Assembly (NCBI GenBank): GCA_003649845.1
Contig: QMTB01000039.1
Coordinates: 1 to 9,693 of the forward strand
Length of the DNA: 9,693 nucleotides
DNA from: Thermoplasmata archaeon
GTDB taxonomy: Archaea; Thermoplasmatota; E2; DHVEG-1
Direction of reading: 5' to 3'
This document shows, one piece after another, positions 6,746 through 9,693 of the stretch (the stretch's first letter is position 1; each line of letters opens with the position of its first letter). Below the pieces are notes generated by a model. It saw only the letters and a program-made list of their open reading frames with translations, was not told the DNA's origin and did no database searches. A program made the translations under genes and the position numbers.

Positions 6746-6783
6746 GGTATACATCAAGGGGAGGGGGTGCTAAAATATACCCC
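6746..6783. repeat. Two overlapping, mutually exclusive inverted repeats
   Basis: GGTATA (6746-6751) can pair with TATACC (6776-6781), while the G-rich GGGGT (6764-6768) can pair with ACCCC (6779-6783). Both use the same right-hand arm, so only one can form. The patch, with GGGGAGGGGG at 6758-6767, stands out in otherwise AT-rich DNA. It lies upstream of the likely PEP carboxykinase promoter, so it would act as DNA unless a transcript starts further left. Its function is unknown. Confidence 0.35.
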
Positions 6784-6852
6784 ATGTAGTTAAAGAGGGA
6801 TGGCTTATTTCTATCTTACTAGACTATTCAAATTTTTATCTAGGAGTATAGG

Positions 6853-6865
6853 GAGATTTAATCTC
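6853..6865. promoter_or_regulatory. Palindrome next to the PEP carboxykinase promoter (possible operator)
   Basis: GAGATTTAATCTC is a perfect palindrome around one central base, with 6-bp arms. It ends about 10 bp before the nearest TATA candidate, where a regulator could block or recruit TFB/TBP. The regulator is not identifiable from this window. Confidence 0.4.
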
Positions 6866-6875
6866 TATCTACAAT

Positions 6876-6901
6876 TTTTTTAAAACAAAGTATTTATTAT
6901 A
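6876..6901 (+). promoter_or_regulatory. Candidate TATA boxes for PEP carboxykinase
   Basis: Two candidates are present: TTTTTTAAAA (6876-6885), giving a start near 6906 and a leader of about 40 nt, and TATTTATTATA (6891-6901), giving a start near 6922 and a leader of about 24 nt. Both leave the Shine-Dalgarno within the leader. Confidence 0.4.
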
Positions 6902-6932
6902 ACTTTGAGTTATTGTTTAACCTCTTGGGATT

Positions 6933-6940
6933 GGAGAGGA
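6933..6940 (+). promoter_or_regulatory. Shine-Dalgarno of PEP carboxykinase
   Basis: GGAGAGGA lies 5-6 nt before the ATG at 6946. It supports that start and shows that this gene has a true leader, unlike the peptidase gene. Confidence 0.7.
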
Positions 6941-6945
6941 TTTGA

Positions 6946-8826
6946 ATGATAAAAGATTTTATGGAAATCCTAGAGGAAAGATTGGATAGGGAGAATTATA
7001 GAAAACTTATGTTGATAAAAAATCCTCTTGTTCATAGTATCATCGCTAAATATATAGAGCATTGTAATCCTAAAAAAATTTTTATTTCAGATGGTACAAG
7101 AAAATCTTTGGAATATATTAGAGAGGCAGCTATTAGAAGTGGAGAAGAGAAGAAACTCAAGATAAAAGGACATACTGTTCATTTTGATGGGTACTATGAT
7201 CAAGCTAGGGATAGGGAGAATACAAGGTTTCTTCTACCAAAGGGTGTAGATTTAGGTAGTTCAATTAAAAGTATAGATCGAGAAGAAGGTTTAAAGGAGA
7301 TACATGAGCTTATGCATGGTATAATGTATGGTCATGAACTCTACATATGTTTTTATTCTCTAGGCCCAACGAATTCTGTTTTCTCTATACCATGTTTACA
7401 ACTTACTGATTCAAGCTATGTAGCACATAGCGAGAATATACTATATAGACAAGGGTATAAAGAGTTTATAGAAAGAGGGGAGAATAAATATTTTTTTAGA
7501 TTCATACATTCAGAAGGTAGACTTGATGAATATAAAACCTCAAAGGATATAGATAAACGCCGTATCTATATAGATTTAGAGGAGGATACAGTTTATTCTG
7601 TTAACACTCAATACGGTGGCAATACCATTGGTTTAAAGAAACTAGCTATGCGCCTTGCTATAAACCATGCAGCTAAAGAAGGGTGGCTTACAGAACATAT
7701 GCTTATAATGGGTGTTCATGGTCCAAAGAATAGAGTTACATATTTTACTGGAGCTTTTCCATCTATGTGTGGTAAAACATCTACTGCTATGCTGGATAAT
7801 GAAACAATAGTAGGAGATGATATAGCATATATTAGAGAAATAGATGGTATTGCTAGAGCTGTCAACGTTGAACAAGGAGTTTTTGGTATTATAAAAGGTA
7901 TTAATTCAAAAGATGACCCAGTTCAATGGGATGTTCTACATAGTGAGAATGAGATAATCTTCTCTAATGTATTGGTTTCAAAAAATGGTTTTGTCTATTG
8001 GGATGGAACGAATAGGGATATACCCAAAGAAGGTTTTAATCACTCTGGTGAATGGTGGAGTGGAAAGAAAGATAGAGAAGGCAATGAAATACCTTGTTCT
8101 CATCCTAATGCTCGTTTTACTGTTGCTCTAAAGGCTTTTAAAAATCTTGATTCAGAGTTAGATAATCCAAAGGGGGTAGAAGTAGGAGCAATCGTATATG
8201 GCGGTAGAGATTCTGATACATGGGTTCCAGTTCAAGAGGCTTTCAACTGGGAACATGGTATAATAGCGAAAGGTGCTTCTATAGAATCAGAACGTACCGC
8301 TGCAGTATTAGGCAGAGAAGGTGTTAGAGAATTTAACCCTATGTCAAACCTTGATTTCCTATCAATATCAATTCCAAGATATATAGAGATAAACCTAGAA
8401 TTTGGTAGAAAACTTAAAAGGCAACCTAAGATTTTTGCAGTAAACTATTTTATAAGAGATAGATATACAAAAAAGTACCTCACAGAGAAGAATGATAAAA
8501 AAGTTTGGTATAAATGGATGGAACTTAGAGTACATAATGATATACCTGCTATAGAAACACCTACAGGCTATATACCATATTATGAACACCTTAAAGCTTT
8601 ATTTAGAAAAACACTTAATAAAAAGTATAGTAAAAGGGATTACATCAAACAGTTTATGATTCGTATACCCGAGAATCTAAATAAAAACCAGAGGATTAGA
8701 AGAATCTATGAGAATATGAAGGATGTATCTACTGTTGTTTTTGATGTTTTAGATGAAGAAAAAGAGAGACTTATAGAAGCAGAGAGGAGATATGGAGATT
8801 ATATTCCTCCTCAATCTTTTATCTAA
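6946..8826 (+). CDS. pckG: Phosphoenolpyruvate carboxykinase (GTP)
   Basis: This 626-residue cytosolic enzyme converts oxaloacetate and GTP to PEP, CO2 and GDP, the entry to gluconeogenesis. Family motifs are in order: QYGGNTIGLKKLAMRLA (222-238; Tyr223 and Lys231 align with substrate and metal ligands of the animal enzyme), EGWLTEHMLIMG (245-256; His251 as Mn ligand), the P-loop FPSMCGKTS (271-279; catalytic Cys275 and Lys277), GDDIAY (290-295; Asp as Mn ligand), HPNARF (386-391; Arg390), VYGGRDSDTWVPVQEAFNWEHG (417-438), and the lid region SIESERTAAVLG (445-456). The nucleotide-site VNWF of other members is VNYF here. The length suits the roughly 600-630-residue archaeal GTP enzymes; it is not the ATP type. 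The gene stands alone between a leadered promoter and a T-rich patch at 8851-8858. Confidence 0.96.
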   Translation: MIKDFMEILEERLDRENYRKLMLIKNPLVHSIIAKYIEHCNPKKIFISDGTRKSLEYIREAAIRSGEEKKLKIKGHTVHFDGYYDQARDRENTRFLLPKGVDLGSSIKSIDREEGLKEIHELMHGIMYGHELYICFYSLGPTNSVFSIPCLQLTDSSYVAHSENILYRQGYKEFIERGENKYFFRFIHSEGRLDEYKTSKDIDKRRIYIDLEEDTVYSVNTQYGGNTIGLKKLAMRLAINHAAKEGWLTEHMLIMGVHGPKNRVTYFTGAFPSMCGKTSTAMLDNETIVGDDIAYIREIDGIARAVNVEQGVFGIIKGINSKDDPVQWDVLHSENEIIFSNVLVSKNGFVYWDGTNRDIPKEGFNHSGEWWSGKKDREGNEIPCSHPNARFTVALKAFKNLDSELDNPKGVEVGAIVYGGRDSDTWVPVQEAFNWEHGIIAKGASIESERTAAVLGREGVREFNPMSNLDFLSISIPRYIEINLEFGRKLKRQPKIFAVNYFIRDRYTKKYLTEKNDKKVWYKWMELRVHNDIPAIETPTGYIPYYEHLKALFRKTLNKKYSKRDYIKQFMIRIPENLNKNQRIRRIYENMKDVSTVVFDVLDEEKERLIEAERRYGDYIPPQSFI

Positions 8827-8840
8827 AATTTTATACTAAG

Positions 8841-8848
8841 TTTTAAAT
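8841..8848 (+). promoter_or_regulatory. Candidate TATA box for the UDP-sugar dehydrogenase gene
   Basis: TTTTAAAT follows an ACTAAG stretch and is centred about 29 bp before ATG 8874. A start 26 bp downstream would fall near 8871, giving a leader of only a few bases. No Shine-Dalgarno is present, so the gene is probably leaderless and separate from the PEP carboxykinase unit. Confidence 0.5.
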
Positions 8849-8873
8849 CAACTTTTTTGATAACATAATACCT

Positions 8874-9693
8874 ATGGATATATCAGTTATTGGTACTGGA
8901 TATGTAGGGCTGGTAACAGGGGCTTGTTTTGCTAAACTTGGGAATGAAGTTATCTGTGTAGATATCGATGAAAGGAAAATAAATTTGATAAATAATGGTA
9001 AGTCTCCGATTTATGAAGAGGGTTTAGAAGATATATTGAATAAATATAAGGAGAGAATAGAAGCTACAAATGATTATAGATATGCTATAGAGAATAGTGA
9101 TGTTACCTTTATATGTGTTGGTACTCCTTCTAGAGAAGATGGTGGTCTAGATCTTTCTTTTATAAGAGAATCTGCTAGAGAGATAGGTTTACAATTAAAA
9201 AAGAAAAAAGATTGGCATCTAATTGTAGTTAAAAGTACTGTTTTACCAGGGACAACTAGAGATATTATACTACCGATATTGGAGGAGTATTCGGATAAGA
9301 AAGTGGGAGTGGATTTTGGATTAGCTATGAATCCAGAGTTTTTAAGAGAAGGAGTAGCTGTTAAAGATTTTTTGAATCCTGATAGAATAGTTATAGGTTT
9401 TTATGATGATAAAAGTAGGAGAATTCTTAGAGAGCTTTACAGAGATTTTTCTTGTCCAATCCTTGAAACATCCCTCTCTGCGGCGGAGATGATAAAATAT
9501 GCAAGTAATGCATTTCTAGCAACAAAAATTTCTTTTATAAATGAAATTGGAAATATGTGTAAAAAAATAGGTGTTGATACCTATGAGGTTGCAGATGGAA
9601 TGGGATTAGATAAAAGAATAGGTAGATCTTTTCTTGATTCAGGAATAGGTTGGGGTGGTAGTTGTTTTCCAAAAGATTTAGCTGCATTAAAAG
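8874..9693 (+). CDS. UDP-glucose 6-dehydrogenase family protein, 3'-truncated by window end
   Basis: The first 273 residues of a UDP-glucose/UDP-GDP-mannose dehydrogenase are present, with no stop reached. This enzyme oxidises a UDP-sugar to the uronic acid with two NAD+. The Rossmann motif GTGYVGLVTG is at 7-16 with Asp30 at the end of strand 2 for the NAD ribose. CVGTPSREDGGLDLSF (81-96), VKSTVLPGTT (119-128), NPEFLREGVAV (153-163), AAEMIKYASNAF (203-214; Lys208 and Asn212) and GWGGSCFPKD (259-268; catalytic Cys264 and Asp268) are all intact. The C-terminal UDP-binding domain, roughly 150 residues, lies beyond the window. The motifs favour UDP-glucose, but UDP-N-acetyl-hexosamine and GDP-mannose enzymes are close relatives, so no symbol is given. 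It probably feeds surface-glycan or S-layer glycosylation. Confidence 0.93.
   Translation, partial: MDISVIGTGYVGLVTGACFAKLGNEVICVDIDERKINLINNGKSPIYEEGLEDILNKYKERIEATNDYRYAIENSDVTFICVGTPSREDGGLDLSFIRESAREIGLQLKKKKDWHLIVVKSTVLPGTTRDIILPILEEYSDKKVGVDFGLAMNPEFLREGVAVKDFLNPDRIVIGFYDDKSRRILRELYRDFSCPILETSLSAAEMIKYASNAFLATKISFINEIGNMCKKIGVDTYEVADGMGLDKRIGRSFLDSGIGWGGSCFPKDLAALK

Noticed and set aside
6695..6945. Possible tRNA or box C/D RNA before PEP carboxykinase
   Set aside because: There is no T-loop consensus, no acceptor-stem pairing, and no properly spaced C and D boxes around the G-rich patch.
7642..8589. Two minus-strand open frames inside PEP carboxykinase
   Set aside because: They are compositional shadows rich in Cys, Tyr, Phe and Ile, opposite a gene with all catalytic motifs intact.
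1..9693. Mobile element, CRISPR array or defence system
   Set aside because: No direct-repeat arrays, terminal inverted repeats, transposase, integrase, nuclease or Cas motifs were seen; the genes are mostly metabolic and codon use is uniform.

Overview
This window looks like AT-rich genomic DNA from a heterotrophic archaeon. The evidence is the TATA-like boxes about 26 bp ahead of several starts, apparently leaderless genes mixed with strong Shine-Dalgarno genes, arginine coded mainly by AGA/AGG with frequent ATA isoleucine codons, a four-gene korDABC 2-oxoacid:ferredoxin oxidoreductase, and an archaeal GTP-type PEP carboxykinase. A secreted gingipain-like (C25) peptidase beside these genes recalls the protein-degrading Thermoplasmatota of marine sediments (Marine Benthic Group D). 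That placement is inference; the window holds no rRNA or ribosomal marker.

Layout. A truncated minus-strand gene of unknown function (1-195) is divergent from a large two-domain GNAT-type acyltransferase (280-1446, plus). That gene runs head-on into the end of the korDABC operon (1436-4157, minus) with an 11-bp overlap of the coding ends. The four kor genes are tightly coupled: ATGA overlaps at D/A and B/C and a 3-bp gap at A/B. A 284-bp divergent region with inverted repeats separates korD from the C25 peptidase gene (4442-6358, plus), which has a near-ideal leaderless promoter. A 61-aa conserved-looking small protein (6482-6667, minus) converges on the peptidase gene and ends in a hairpin followed by a T-rich tract. 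PEP carboxykinase (6946-8826, plus) has a strong Shine-Dalgarno and a palindrome just ahead of its TATA candidates. The window ends inside a UDP-glucose/UDP-sugar 6-dehydrogenase gene (8874-9693+, plus), probably leaderless.

How the genes may work together. Extracellular proteolysis would supply amino acids. 2-oxoglutarate from glutamate would be oxidised by KorDABC to succinyl-CoA, yielding reduced ferredoxin. PEP carboxykinase would draw oxaloacetate to PEP for gluconeogenesis, and UDP-sugar dehydrogenase would use sugar nucleotides for surface glycans. Each enzyme assignment is well supported; the link between them is inference from gene content, and they lie in at least five transcription units.

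I found no CRISPR array, transposon, integrase, tRNA, rRNA or phage gene, and no convincing undescribed multi-gene system. The most useful items to follow up are the unidentified partial gene at the left edge, the short anchorless C25 peptidase, the tandem-domain acyltransferase, the 61-aa protein, and the inverted repeats ahead of PEP carboxykinase and between korD and the peptidase gene.
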